DNA of 53,554 nucleotides from Terriglobia bacterium. GTDB taxonomy: Bacteria; Acidobacteriota; Terriglobia; Terriglobales; Acidobacteriaceae. Positions within the stretch are counted from its first letter, which is position 1, and every line of letters begins with the position of its first letter. Positions 25,432 through 34,797 of the stretch are shown piece after piece. The notes under the pieces were generated by a model. That model ran no database searches, was not told the origin of the DNA, and saw nothing but the letters and a program-made list of their open reading frames with translations. The stretch is taken from the NCBI GenBank assembly GCA_020073395.1, contig JAIQFF010000016.1, positions 1 through 53,554 of the forward strand. Reading direction: 5' to 3'. The position numbers and the translations under genes were made by a program.

Positions 25432-26499
25432 TTATCGGCAGCCCTGCGATTCCAAATTGCGCAACTGTTGCGCCGCCCGTGCGGCTCCCCGCTTGGCGGC
25501 AGCGACAAGGAGAAGGCGCGCCTGATCGCAGCTGCGGGGAACGCCGTCTCCGCGCAGATAGAGGTCCGACAGCAAGACCGCTGCGGTGGCATTTTGTTTG
25601 CTGACCGCCTTCCACAAGAGCTTGGCGGCTTCAGAGGAATCCCGCGCTCCCATGCTTCCTCCAAGATAACGCTGGGCGAGCCGCAAATCGGAAACGCCAC
25701 TCTCCTCGCCTGCCAGGGCCGGGTGCGAGGGTTGGGCACCGATTAACGGAGATCTCTGAGAAGCGGCCTGAACTCCCGCCAGCGCGGCGGCACGATCACG
25801 TGCCTCGGTGGTTGCGGTGTTCTGAGCCTCGGGTTCTTTGGATTCCGGCGAAATCGCTTCCGCAGGAAGCTTGGGTTCGGCCGGCGATGAATTTTCCAGC
25901 GAGGGCGAAGCCGCCGGGGCCCTCACCTGCGGCGCGCTGGTGTTGGAGGATGCCACTCCGGGCCGGGGCTTCGGAGCCCACTGCAGATAGGCAAAACCGG
26001 CCAATAGAAGCACGAACGCCCCTACAAGATATTTCCATGCGCGCCTTGGTGAACCATCTGATCCATCCAGGCCGCTGAACGCGCGGTCGCGCAGCCACTG
26101 TACATCGTTCTCGGACCGCGGCGGCGGTGCCGCCTCGTCCACTCCGGTTGCGCCCAGACTGTCCGTCGAACCGGCCTGAACCGAATTGAGAGCTTGGCCG
26201 CAGCGGCTGCAGAACTTGTGGCCCGGCGGATTCTGGTGTTGGCACGCAGAACAAACGGTGCCCTGGAATCTTTCATCCCTGGCAAAATAGGGGCGAACCG
26301 CTGGATCCGCGGGGCCCTGACCCGTTTCCCGTTGGATTTCTTCCAATAGCTTGCTCACTGCCTGTTGGCGTTTTGCCGGAGGATTGCTGAAGTAAACCTG
26401 CGCCCAGCGTCCAAGATTTCGCTCCAGGGCCGGGTTGGTCAGCGGATTCAGTTCGGACGGAGACAGCGGTTCTTGCGATTTCTCCCGGAGATTCGGCAC
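25432..26499 (-). CDS. Zinc-ribbon, single-TM protein with Sel1-like repeats
   Basis: This 355-residue hypothetical protein has a helical N-terminus (about residues 20-75, with LLEEIQRETGQG), a zinc ribbon CSACQHQNPPGHKFCSRCG (about 83-101), one transmembrane helix (KYLVGAFVLLLAGFAYLQW, about 155-173), a Pro/Ala/Glu-rich linker (to about 260) and a C-terminal Sel1-like repeat region (LRLAQRYLGG, AAKLLWKAVSKQNATAAVLL, DLYLRGDGVPRSCDQARLLL). The zinc ribbon should be cytoplasmic and the repeats periplasmic, where they could bind protein or peptide partners. The next gene on the same strand also has a zinc ribbon and one TM segment, so the two may act together. The function is unknown. Confidence 0.75.
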   Translation of the reverse strand: MPNLREKSQEPLSPSELNPLTNPALERNLGRWAQVYFSNPPAKRQQAVSKLLEEIQRETGQGPADPAVRPYFARDERFQGTVCSACQHQNPPGHKFCSRCGQALNSVQAGSTDSLGATGVDEAAPPPRSENDVQWLRDRAFSGLDGSDGSPRRAWKYLVGAFVLLLAGFAYLQWAPKPRPGVASSNTSAPQVRAPAASPSLENSSPAEPKLPAEAISPESKEPEAQNTATTEARDRAAALAGVQAASQRSPLIGAQPSHPALAGEESGVSDLRLAQRYLGGSMGARDSSEAAKLLWKAVSKQNATAAVLLSDLYLRGDGVPRSCDQARLLLVAAAKRGAARAAQQLRNLESQGCR

Positions 26500-26600
26500 A
26501 GGTCACCTCCAACGGACAGAATATCAAACATCACACTCTGAGTTGGAGGTTGTCAATCCTGAGATGCGGGAAAAAATTACTGTAGATTGGCTGACGAGGT

Positions 26601-28445
26601 TTACGGGCAGGCCTTGCCTTTAGCCGGCTCAAACTGGTCCTGTTGAGCGTCCCGCTGGGTGGCGAACTTTCCATCAGCGGTCTTACCATACAGGTCGCCA
26701 CCGGGACAGTAGTACAGGGCGGTGTGGACATCGACCCAGACTTGAGTGTCAGGGTTTCCCATGTCAACCGGTGGAGGCGGGGCCTCTGCCAGTCCGAGAT
26801 TTACCAGAAGTTTTTCAAACAAAGTCAGCTGCGGTTGTGGCGGCGCCTGATGCTGACTGGTTCGCGCCGGAGGCGGGCTTCCCGTCGCCGTGCTCCCGGC
26901 CGGTCGAATGCCCCAACCGGAGATCACAATCAACAGGATCACGACCGCGACGACCACGTAGATGTTGGCCCGCCGCTTTTGCCACTGCTGCGCCAGCCAT
27001 TCTGCCCGAGGACCATGGTGCGTTTTTACTGTCTCCAACCACTTCTGAGTTTTTCTCGCCGAACCCCAGGGATAGGGCGCAACTTTGCTCGCCACCGGAT
27101 CGGGCGGAGCCGGAACCAGATCTGCCGGAACAATGCGAAGCGAATCCGGGCCCGGAACTTCGGCTGGCGGTGCGAAAGGATCTGGTGGGAGGGGCACAGG
27201 GTTGGCCAACACGGAAGCCGTCTCCGAGGCTAGCTTTGAATCCGGTTCGGCTGGTTTCGCAGGTTGCAATTCAACGGCGCTCTGAGTTACAGGTGCCGGC
27301 GGCGTCCCTCGAAATGCGGGCGCATCGATTCCGGGCTGAGATGTTGGAACGGGACTGTCCTTCAGCACCGTGCTTGCGGCCTGAGGCACACCTGCTCCCG
27401 AATTCCCGTTCGTGGGATTCTCTTGCCCATACGGTATCAGCCACGGAGGGGCCTTCTTGTTTGGGACATCTACGTTGGGGACATCGCGTGAGGTGGGCGA
27501 TGTGGGACGCGGGGCCCCACAAATTCCGCAGAAAGACTCACTCTCATCAAAAAAATCACTGCCACAGGCGGAGCATACGTCCGCGCTACGAACCGCTGGA
27601 GGTTCGCGCCTGGTCACCGGTTGCTCCATCGGTGGCGCGAGCGGCCTGGACGTCGCTGCGGTCTCGAATGGCGTGGATTCGCTTCCCAGACGTTCGATCT
27701 GGGGCTTGATTCTTTCCAGAGCTTCCAGCATGCTCTGTCGCTCCGACGCGAGCGCGTCCTTCCACTTCATCCGGGCCGCGGTCACCATGGCTTCGCTTAA
27801 CAGGCCAGCCATGAGTTCAGCAGTTCGGAGGTCTGCTTCGCGAAAGGAATTGGCACGAGCAAAGCGCAGCTCGAGTACGCCGGCAACCTGGCCCGCGTGG
27901 TACACGGGCACGGCGATAAAGGCTTTCACATCGCGAGTGCGGAAAAGTTCGGCGTGCACGTGCAGGTTCGAAGTGACATCGGGATAGTTCAGCGCAGATC
28001 CTTTGCTCAGGCAGTCTCCCGAGAGCGCAGAATCAAGGGCCACGTGAGTTCCCGCGTCAAGCGCGGCGCTGCCCGTGGCGGCGCGATAAAAAAGCTGGTC
28101 CTTCTCGACAATCCCGATGGCCGTGCCCGACGCGTGGGTGATCTTCTGCACTCTCTCGGCAACCAGTTCGGCTGCGGCCGCCAGGTCCAGTTGCAGGGTC
28201 TGGATAAGTTTTTGGGTTTCAACAATCGCAGTCAGATTTTCTGCGAAATCTGCCTGCTGTCCCTTCGCGCGCAAGCGATCATTGTGCTCCTGGAGCACAT
28301 AGGCCGCGGAGAGAAGTTGTTGAAACGAAGCCTCGTCAAGTAGAGGCTTGCGTTGCGGGCTGGTAGCAGTTTGGGTCACGAGCGAATTAACCGCCAGCCG
28401 GTGGGGGACCCCGGAAATCCTATTGTAATGCAATCCACAAACCAA
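26601..28445 (-). CDS. GAF-domain, zinc-ribbon, single-TM protein
   Basis: In this 614-residue protein a GAF domain lies at about residues 80-225 (AAAELVAERVQKITHASGTA, then FIAVPVYHAGQVAGVLELRF). A short helical stretch follows, then a zinc ribbon CSACGSDFFDESESFCGICG (about 296-315), a long Pro-rich linker, one TM helix (IYVVVAVVILLIVISGWGI, about 505-523) and a C-terminal module with VWVDVHTALYYCPGGDLYGK and a closing GKACP. The last motif recurs in acidobacterial proteins by memory, not by search. A GAF ligand sensor inside and a small extracytoplasmic domain outside suggest signalling. GTG or ATG starts nearer residue 20 are possible. Its neighbour at 25432 shares the zinc-ribbon/TM plan. 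Confidence 0.75.
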   Translation of the reverse strand: MVCGLHYNRISGVPHRLAVNSLVTQTATSPQRKPLLDEASFQQLLSAAYVLQEHNDRLRAKGQQADFAENLTAIVETQKLIQTLQLDLAAAAELVAERVQKITHASGTAIGIVEKDQLFYRAATGSAALDAGTHVALDSALSGDCLSKGSALNYPDVTSNLHVHAELFRTRDVKAFIAVPVYHAGQVAGVLELRFARANSFREADLRTAELMAGLLSEAMVTAARMKWKDALASERQSMLEALERIKPQIERLGSESTPFETAATSRPLAPPMEQPVTRREPPAVRSADVCSACGSDFFDESESFCGICGAPRPTSPTSRDVPNVDVPNKKAPPWLIPYGQENPTNGNSGAGVPQAASTVLKDSPVPTSQPGIDAPAFRGTPPAPVTQSAVELQPAKPAEPDSKLASETASVLANPVPLPPDPFAPPAEVPGPDSLRIVPADLVPAPPDPVASKVAPYPWGSARKTQKWLETVKTHHGPRAEWLAQQWQKRRANIYVVVAVVILLIVISGWGIRPAGSTATGSPPPARTSQHQAPPQPQLTLFEKLLVNLGLAEAPPPPVDMGNPDTQVWVDVHTALYYCPGGDLYGKTADGKFATQRDAQQDQFEPAKGKACP

Positions 28446-28634
28446 ACCGGCTTACCAAGGCGTGCACCAAAGTTCCCATTGGTCTGATGACGGGAGGGGC
28501 GCCCCGGTTCGAGGGCGATGGTAAGTCGCTGCAAAGTATACGCGATAGTGCCCTCAGTTCGATCAGTTTACGGCCTAACGATGCTTACCCCATGAGGTCG
28601 ATGTGAAACGCTATGTTCTCTTCTGGGCAAGTAT

Positions 28635-28653
28635 GCAAAGTTATGCACTTTGC
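28635..28653. promoter_or_regulatory. Palindrome GCAAAGT-TATGC-ACTTTGC
   Basis: A perfect seven-base inverted repeat with a 5-base centre lies in the 280-base gap between the RND pump gene and the GAF gene. It could be an operator for the GAF gene or a small hairpin after the efflux operon. Nothing else was identified in the gap. Confidence 0.35.
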
Positions 28654-28725
28654 CGCCAGTGAGGTAGGGTCCTAGTTCAAGAAGGGCCGCAAAGCTCGCC
28701 TATGAAATCCGCACACTTGAACTTT

Positions 28726-31700
28726 CTAACAACTTAGGACAGGCTCGATCTGACGGTCGCGCAGATAGAAATGGACTGCAGGCGTGATGATCAGCGACAA
28801 CGCCATGGAGATCAAAACCCCTCCGATCACGGCGATGGCCAGGGGCTGCAGCATCTGCGCCCCAGCTCCGAGCGCGAACGCCAGGGGCAACATTCCTGCG
28901 ACTGTGGCCAGAGCGGTCATGACGATGGGACGCAGGCGGCGACGGGCGGCCTGTAGCATGGCATCTTCCGCGGGGAGTCCTAGGGCGCGAAATTTCTGGT
29001 CCGCATCGAGCAGAAGGATTCCATTCTTCGCCACAATTCCCACCACCATGATCATTCCCATGAAGGAAGACACGTTGAACGTAGTGCGAGTGATCATCAG
29101 CGCGATGAACACTCCAGACGTCGATAACAGTGCGGAAGCCAGAATGGCCAACGGAGCGGCGAACGATCCGAATTCAAACAGCAGAACGATGAACACCATA
29201 ACGATGGCAAGAAGGAGCACGAGCATCAGATCAGCGAACGATTTCTGTTGCTGCCTGTAGGTGCCACCGTACTCCACACGAATACTGGATGGCAGATGTA
29301 AAGCAGCCACCGCCTTCTGTACCGCGGCGACGGCGGATCCCAGATCTGTGCCTTCGAGACGTGCCGTCACCGAGACATCGCGCTGCAAGTTTTCCCGCCG
29401 AATTTCGGTTTGCGGGGGAAGTTCGGTGATCGTGGCCAGGGCTCCGAGAGTCGCGGTCTTGCCTGTGCTGCTGGTCAGGAGGGTGTCGCGAATGGCCTCG
29501 AGTGACGCCCGATTTCCAGCGGGAAAGCGAACCCGCACGGTGTAGGGACGATCGGCGCTGACCACGGGCGCAGCGGCTGGTTCGCCGCCCAGAATCGCCG
29601 CGGCGTCAGTGGCAGTTTCCTCGGGCGTGAATCCGGCGCGGGCAGCTACACTCGGGTTGATCTGAAACGTGGTGGCCGGTCCGCTGATAGTGTTTTCGAT
29701 TCCATCGAGCACGTCCACTACGCCGTCAATCTTGACGATGGCAGCTGCGACTCTTGGAGCCCAGGCTTCGAGCAGCGCCGGGTCCTGCGAAAACAACTTT
29801 ATCTGGACCGGCTCCGGTTCGCTGGTCAAATCGCCGATCATGTCCTGCAGGACCTGCACGAACTCGACCCGCACCGCCGGCTCCTGCGCTGTCACTTTAC
29901 TCCGAACTTCTTCCATTATGTCGTCGATGGTGCGGTTGCGATCTTCTTTCAGTTTGACCAGGATGTCGCCGCGATTGGCTTCGGTCACGGCCGCCAGACC
30001 CAGTTCCAGGCCGGTACGCCGCGAAGTGCTCTCGACCTCGGGAACAGAATTCAGGATCTGCTCCATGTGGCTCACCATGCGGTCGGTTTCCGCAAGCGAG
30101 GTGCCGGCGGGGGTCCAGTAGTCCAGAGTGAAGCCGCCTTCGTCCATTTCCGGCATCAGGTCGGAACCGGAATAGCGATAGCAAACGTACGAGCCGGCGA
30201 CCAGAAGCAGGCTCAAACCTGCCAGCCAGAGGGGATGGGCCAAGGCCCGTCGCAGCCACTGGGCGTGGAAGTCCACGATCTTTCTGAAGGATCTTCCGAG
30301 AGAATCCTCTTCGGCGGCGAGCAATTGCGCCATGGAGGCTTCTTCCGTTCCCTCCGTTGCTTCGCTCTTGCGGTTCTGATTGCGCCAACCGATGAAGTAC
30401 TGGCTCAGACTCGGCGTCCAGGTCAGGGCCAACGCCAGAGAGGTGAACAGGGACACGCCCATGGTCACGGCCAGGGCGCGGAAGAATGTTCCGGTAACTC
30501 CAGTGATGGAAATCAAGGGCAGGAAAACCACGACCGGAGTGACGGTCGAGCCGATCAGGGGAATCGTGATCTCCTGCAGCGCACCATGGATGGCTTGCAG
30601 CCGTCCTTCGCCGGCGTCGCGGTGAAGCACGATGTTTTCCACGACCACGATGGCATCGTCAATCACCAGCCCCACGGCCGCGGCCAGTCCGCCCAGCGTC
30701 ATCAGATTGAAACTTTGATTGAGCAGCTTAAGAGCGATGAAGGTCACCAGTACCGTCACCGGAATCACAAGTCCGGCGACAATGGATGTTCCCCAGTCAC
30801 GCAGGAAAACCACCAGGATGATGGAGGCCAGAACCAGGCCCAGCAGAATCGCATCGCGTACGCTCTTGATTGAATCGCCCACGATGATGGACTGGTCATA
30901 GAACGGCCTGATTTCAATTCCGGGCGGAAGCGACTTGCGAATCTCCGCGACTTGACGGTGAACTTCGTCCGCAACCTGGACTGTGTTGCTGTCCGGCTGC
31001 CGGTTAATGTTGAGCAGCACCGCGGGCTTGCCGTTGGCCGTGACAATCGTATATACGGGCTTGACTCCGGGCGCGACGGTGGCCACGTCGCCGATGCGCA
31101 CGGGAATTCCCGCGGGCGTGTTTTTGATGACCGTGTCCGCGATCTGTTGCGGCGTTCGCACCTGCCCGCTCACCAGCGCCAGCACCAGTTGATGGTTGCG
31201 TTCGAAAAGCCCCGGGGAATCGATGAGGTTAGTTCGCCGCATGGTGTCCAGGATGTCGGTGACGGTGACGTTCGCGGTCAGCAGCTTCGCGGGGTCGGGG
31301 GTGATGTGGAATTCCGGCTGCTGTCCGCCCTGCACCAGGACCGTGGACACTCCGTCCAGCCGGTTCAATCGCGGCTTGATTTCGTAGGTTGCCATCTCCC
31401 AGAGTTGGGTTTGCGGAACGGTTGCAGAAGTCAGGCTGTACCCGATGATGGGAAAGCTGGCGAAGGTCATCCGGTTAGCCACCACACTCGCTGTCGGCGG
31501 GAGGTCCGCCTGGACGCGCGACAGGGCGGCGTTTACGTATTGCAGGGTCAGGATGGTATCCACCTTCCAGTCGAAGAACAGATCGATTTCGGCGGAGCCG
31601 CGGCTGGTGATCGAGCGCACCTCCTGCAGTCCGGGAACGCTGTTCACGGCTTCTTCGATCGGGCGGGTGATGGTGACCATCATCTGATCGGTGGGCATGA

Positions 31701-31884
31701 CTCCGTTGTCCACTGCGATCAGAATGCGAGGAAAGTTGGTGGCGGGGAAGACCGCAACTGGAATGCTGAAGGCCAGGTAGCCACCGACCAGTGCCAGGGT
31801 GAGGATCACGAAGATCAGCGGCTTGGAATGACGCCAAAACCAGTAGGCCGAGTCTGGCGAATTCGCTTCCCGGCTACTTTTCAT
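28726..31884 (-). CDS. RND-family efflux pump inner-membrane subunit
   Basis: This 1052-residue proton-driven exporter has the family's 12-TM plan: one helix at about residues 20-40, a large periplasmic loop, six helices around 335-550, a second periplasmic loop and the last five near 870-1040. LGGLAAAVGLVIDDAIVVVE is the TM4 proton-relay region with the paired Asp. GMIMVVGIVAKNGILLLDAD and MLPLAFALGAGAQMLQPLAI are in the second half. The D-D pair favours a drug/organic-solute type over CzcA-type metal pumps, but substrates cannot be named. The start overlaps the adaptor gene's end by 11 bases. It is the last gene of the efflux unit. Confidence 0.92.
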   Translation of the reverse strand: MKSSREANSPDSAYWFWRHSKPLIFVILTLALVGGYLAFSIPVAVFPATNFPRILIAVDNGVMPTDQMMVTITRPIEEAVNSVPGLQEVRSITSRGSAEIDLFFDWKVDTILTLQYVNAALSRVQADLPPTASVVANRMTFASFPIIGYSLTSATVPQTQLWEMATYEIKPRLNRLDGVSTVLVQGGQQPEFHITPDPAKLLTANVTVTDILDTMRRTNLIDSPGLFERNHQLVLALVSGQVRTPQQIADTVIKNTPAGIPVRIGDVATVAPGVKPVYTIVTANGKPAVLLNINRQPDSNTVQVADEVHRQVAEIRKSLPPGIEIRPFYDQSIIVGDSIKSVRDAILLGLVLASIILVVFLRDWGTSIVAGLVIPVTVLVTFIALKLLNQSFNLMTLGGLAAAVGLVIDDAIVVVENIVLHRDAGEGRLQAIHGALQEITIPLIGSTVTPVVVFLPLISITGVTGTFFRALAVTMGVSLFTSLALALTWTPSLSQYFIGWRNQNRKSEATEGTEEASMAQLLAAEEDSLGRSFRKIVDFHAQWLRRALAHPLWLAGLSLLLVAGSYVCYRYSGSDLMPEMDEGGFTLDYWTPAGTSLAETDRMVSHMEQILNSVPEVESTSRRTGLELGLAAVTEANRGDILVKLKEDRNRTIDDIMEEVRSKVTAQEPAVRVEFVQVLQDMIGDLTSEPEPVQIKLFSQDPALLEAWAPRVAAAIVKIDGVVDVLDGIENTISGPATTFQINPSVAARAGFTPEETATDAAAILGGEPAAAPVVSADRPYTVRVRFPAGNRASLEAIRDTLLTSSTGKTATLGALATITELPPQTEIRRENLQRDVSVTARLEGTDLGSAVAAVQKAVAALHLPSSIRVEYGGTYRQQQKSFADLMLVLLLAIVMVFIVLLFEFGSFAAPLAILASALLSTSGVFIALMITRTTFNVSSFMGMIMVVGIVAKNGILLLDADQKFRALGLPAEDAMLQAARRRLRPIVMTALATVAGMLPLAFALGAGAQMLQPLAIAVIGGVLISMALSLIITPAVHFYLRDRQIEPVLSC

Positions 31885-33142
31885 TCTGGCTTTCCACTTT
31901 GATCTTGCTCTTGTCCGGCAGGCCGTAGGCCCCGGAAGCGACCACGCGGTCTCCAGAGTGCAGACCTTCGATGATCTGCACCGTATCGCCTTGACGAATG
32001 CCCACGCGCACGTTCTTGTGGTACGCGTGATCGTCGCCGCTGACCTGCATCGCCGAGGTGTTGCCGTCCTGCGCGGTTAGCAGCGCCGCAGCGGGAATGA
32101 CCAGGGCATCGGGAATAGTCTGCGCCAGCATGGACACCTGCACGCTGGTGCCGGGCTTCAGACGCTGATCGGCGTTCTTGATTTGCACCCAGATCTCGAC
32201 CGTGGTGCTGTTGGGATCCAGCGCCGGGCTGACCACCGTAATCTTGCCCTCAATCGGATTCTCCTGCCCGGGAACGGTGACTGTCGCCTTGTCGCCAACT
32301 TTGAGCAGCGCGGCTTCGGGCTGCGGAATATGGGCGCGGGCGATGACTTGCGAAATGTCCATCACGGTCAGGAGCGGCGCCCCGGCTGCAGCCATCTCAC
32401 CGGGATAGAGCGGACGGTCGGCGACCACGCCATCCATAGGGCTGCGGATTTCGGAATAGCTGAGTTGTGCTGCCGAGCCCAGATACTTGCCCTTGGCGGA
32501 CTCCAGCTGTCCCGCCGCGGATTTGAGCTGCTGCTGTTTCCCTACTTTCATCAGCGCGTCGAGATGCTGCTGTGCGATCTCATACTGGTTTCGCGCGTTG
32601 GTCAGGTCCACTCCCGCCTGGTCGAGTTCCTTGCGCGGCATCGCTCCTTGCTGAAAGAGCTCCTGCCGGCTGTCGTAAATTTTCTGCTGGGCGGCCAGGA
32701 GTTGTTTAGCGGCTTGCGCGTCGAGTTGCGCCTTATGAACTTCCTGGGGGAGGTCGGAGGCGGTGGTGGTTTCGTAGGCGGCCTGGGCCTGATCATAGGA
32801 GCCCTTGTTCTCCTGGGCTGCGGCTGCGAGGTCGCTATTCTCAAGCACTGCCAGTAACTGGCCTTTGTGTACCTTGTTGCCGCGCTTGATGTAGAAGGCC
32901 TTGACCGGCGCGCTGATCTTTGGAGTGATGGCTGCCTGCTGCAAGGGAAACAGAACGGCCTCGGCCGTCACCGTGCGCTGGAGTGTTTCCTTTTTTACGG
33001 TGACCACCTGCACCGGGACCGCAGCCTCTTTCTCGCCGGAATTGCTGGAGCAGCTCAGCAGGAACAGTAAGGGGAGGACGGCCAAGGTGATTGCGCGGCG
33101 CAGATGCGAAGTCTTGGGGGTGGGGGAGGTGACAGCTTTCAC
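31874..33142 (-). CDS. Efflux RND periplasmic adaptor (membrane fusion) lipoprotein
   Basis: This membrane fusion protein links the RND pump to TolC. A lipobox (LPLLFLLSCSS) marks the lipidated cysteine. The biotinyl-lipoyl halves are at ITPKISAPVKAFYIKRGNKV and SYSEIRSPMDGVVADRPLYP, with a long alpha-hairpin between (LDAQAAKQLLAAQQKIYDSR), then the beta-barrel and membrane-proximal domains. I start at GTG 33142 (423 residues, lipid Cys about 31) because the ATG at 33316 would give an 88-residue signal and read through a palindromic repeat. It overlaps the pump gene by 11 bases. Confidence 0.88.
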   Translation of the reverse strand: MKAVTSPTPKTSHLRRAITLAVLPLLFLLSCSSNSGEKEAAVPVQVVTVKKETLQRTVTAEAVLFPLQQAAITPKISAPVKAFYIKRGNKVHKGQLLAVLENSDLAAAAQENKGSYDQAQAAYETTTASDLPQEVHKAQLDAQAAKQLLAAQQKIYDSRQELFQQGAMPRKELDQAGVDLTNARNQYEIAQQHLDALMKVGKQQQLKSAAGQLESAKGKYLGSAAQLSYSEIRSPMDGVVADRPLYPGEMAAAGAPLLTVMDISQVIARAHIPQPEAALLKVGDKATVTVPGQENPIEGKITVVSPALDPNSTTVEIWVQIKNADQRLKPGTSVQVSMLAQTIPDALVIPAAALLTAQDGNTSAMQVSGDDHAYHKNVRVGIRQGDTVQIIEGLHSGDRVVASGAYGLPDKSKIKVESQNEK

Positions 33143-33172
33143 AGCCTGGGAAAAAGCTTTGGTTTCGGTGGA

Positions 33173-33287
33173 GCAGGGCCTTGGCCCTGCAATGAGCTGC
33201 TTCAAATAGGTGGGGGTTTCAGTCCCTGAGGTACTTCTGTCTTTTTCGGGGAATACCCCGCCCTGTCTCTCCCAAGGACGGAGAGAC
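33173..33287. repeat. Palindromic repeat between tolC and adaptor genes
   Basis: GCAGGGCCTTGGCCCTGC (33173-33190) is a perfect 18-base palindrome. GTCTCTCC/GGAGAGAC (33265-33287) is a perfect 8-base stem, and a stretch reading TTTCAGTCCCTGAGG lies between. It would be translated as DRSTSGTETPTY if the adaptor started at 33316. Confidence 0.65.
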
Positions 33288-33324
33288 GAGGACGGGGCAC
33301 CCTCACGGTTTTTCATCTCTGGTT

Positions 33325-34719
33325 TCAGAAAGTTCCTGTCAAGGTTTGCAGGTTCGCCAGCGCTACGCGAAAGCGCGACTGGCCGTCACTGAAAGCGTTG
33401 CGCGTCAGGGTGGAGGTATTTTGCGCGTCCACCACTTCCAGCACGGTGGCTTCTCCCGACTGATAACGCAGCGTGGTCAGGCGCAGGCTCTCCGCCGCCA
33501 GTTCCGCCGACTGACTAAGAGAATCTAGTTCCGAGCGGGCGGTTTGGGCCTCGTTGTACAACGCGCGCAACTGTGCCAGCAACTGGCGCTGGGTGAACGT
33601 CAGCTCCAGTTGCGCCTGCTGGCGCCGCAGATCGGCCTGCTTCAACCGGCTGCGATTGGCTCCCCAGTTCCAGACCGGCAACTGTAGTGTCGCGGTCGCC
33701 GCATATCCGAGATTGCGCACCGACAGCTGCGAGGCTGGATCGAACTGTCGAGTCGCGAAGTGGTTCGCGTCAATGCCGTAGAAGTAATCCAGTTTGAGCG
33801 AGGGCAGGAAGCCAGACCACGCCACGCCAACTCCTTGCCGCGCTTCCTGGAGCGCGCCCACGGCGGCCCGCAAATCGGGGTTCTGGCGGGCGGCAGCGGT
33901 CTGGACTTCTGTCAAGGATGGAAGCGGCTCGGGAGTCTGCAGGTCGTCCACTACGCTGAATTGTTCGTTGACATCGGGAAAGATCAGCACCGCCAGCTCC
34001 AGCCGGCTGCGATTCATCTCCAGCTCCGCTTCCTGGAGGTCGCGCTGCTGCTGTTGAAACTGAATCTGGGCCTTGATCACGTCCGAGTGCGCCACCTCGC
34101 CGCCCTGCTCGAGTTTTTGGCTGATATCGAGAAAGCGTTGGCCCTGGGCCGCGGCGCGCTGGGCAGTGTCGTACTTCCGCTGCGCCACCACGAAACGGTA
34201 ATAGGCCTGTACCACGGTCACCACCAGCCCGCGAGCGGCGATCTCGGAGCGGGCGCGTGCCACTGCCTCCGCGGCTCGCGTGCGCCGGTATTGTGCGATC
34301 CCCTGCAAGGAAATATCCTGGTGCACATTGCCCTGGCTGAGGTATTCATGCACACCATTGGCGCCCACAAATCGCCCCGTGGGCGTGCCATTGCCCTGAG
34401 TGTAGAGAAGTCCTGCGTCGTAGTTCACACTGGGGAGCAGGGCGGCGCGGCCTTGGACGCGGTCTTCTTTCGCGGAACCGTAGGCGGTCAGGGCGGCGTG
34501 ATACTCGGGATTATTTTTCCGTGCGCGGATGATGGCATCCTGCAAGGTCACGGTCAGAGGAGCGGCGTTCGTGGCCTGATTCGGATCGCTGCCTGCATCG
34601 ACCGCAGGCAGCGAGTTCTGGGCGGATGCAATCGTGAGCAGGCCCAACATCGCGAAGACCAACCTCAATCGTTTACCGACGATTCGGTCGCAAAAATAAT
34701 TTGACATAGGCGTCACCAT
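33325..34719 (-). CDS. TolC-family outer-membrane efflux protein
   Basis: This 464-residue outer-membrane channel has a signal peptide (LRLVFAMLGLLTIASAQ after a basic start), then two tandem OEP repeats. The first covers about residues 55-240 (IIRARKNNPEYHAALTAYGS) and the second about 270-460 (AARQNPDLRAAVGALQEARQ). The helical hairpin segments contain LEQGGEVAHSDVIKAQIQFQ and LRYQSGEATVLEVVDAQNT, both usual for the family. An ATG at 34704 is an equally good start. It leads the tolC-adaptor-pump trio and should form a tripartite envelope-spanning exporter with the next two gene products. Confidence 0.9.
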   Translation of the reverse strand: MVTPMSNYFCDRIVGKRLRLVFAMLGLLTIASAQNSLPAVDAGSDPNQATNAAPLTVTLQDAIIRARKNNPEYHAALTAYGSAKEDRVQGRAALLPSVNYDAGLLYTQGNGTPTGRFVGANGVHEYLSQGNVHQDISLQGIAQYRRTRAAEAVARARSEIAARGLVVTVVQAYYRFVVAQRKYDTAQRAAAQGQRFLDISQKLEQGGEVAHSDVIKAQIQFQQQQRDLQEAELEMNRSRLELAVLIFPDVNEQFSVVDDLQTPEPLPSLTEVQTAAARQNPDLRAAVGALQEARQGVGVAWSGFLPSLKLDYFYGIDANHFATRQFDPASQLSVRNLGYAATATLQLPVWNWGANRSRLKQADLRRQQAQLELTFTQRQLLAQLRALYNEAQTARSELDSLSQSAELAAESLRLTTLRYQSGEATVLEVVDAQNTSTLTRNAFSDGQSRFRVALANLQTLTGTF

Positions 34720-34797
34720 GGTCCGGGCCGAACCGTAAATACTACCGGAACCTACCTTAAGGGAAGCTGAAGCCGGCTGAGGGGCAGGGCCGGCTAT

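Noticed and set aside
30952-31902. 316-codon plus-strand frame
   Set aside because: Antisense to the RND pump gene and shows mirror-frame composition (many His/Gly/Arg).
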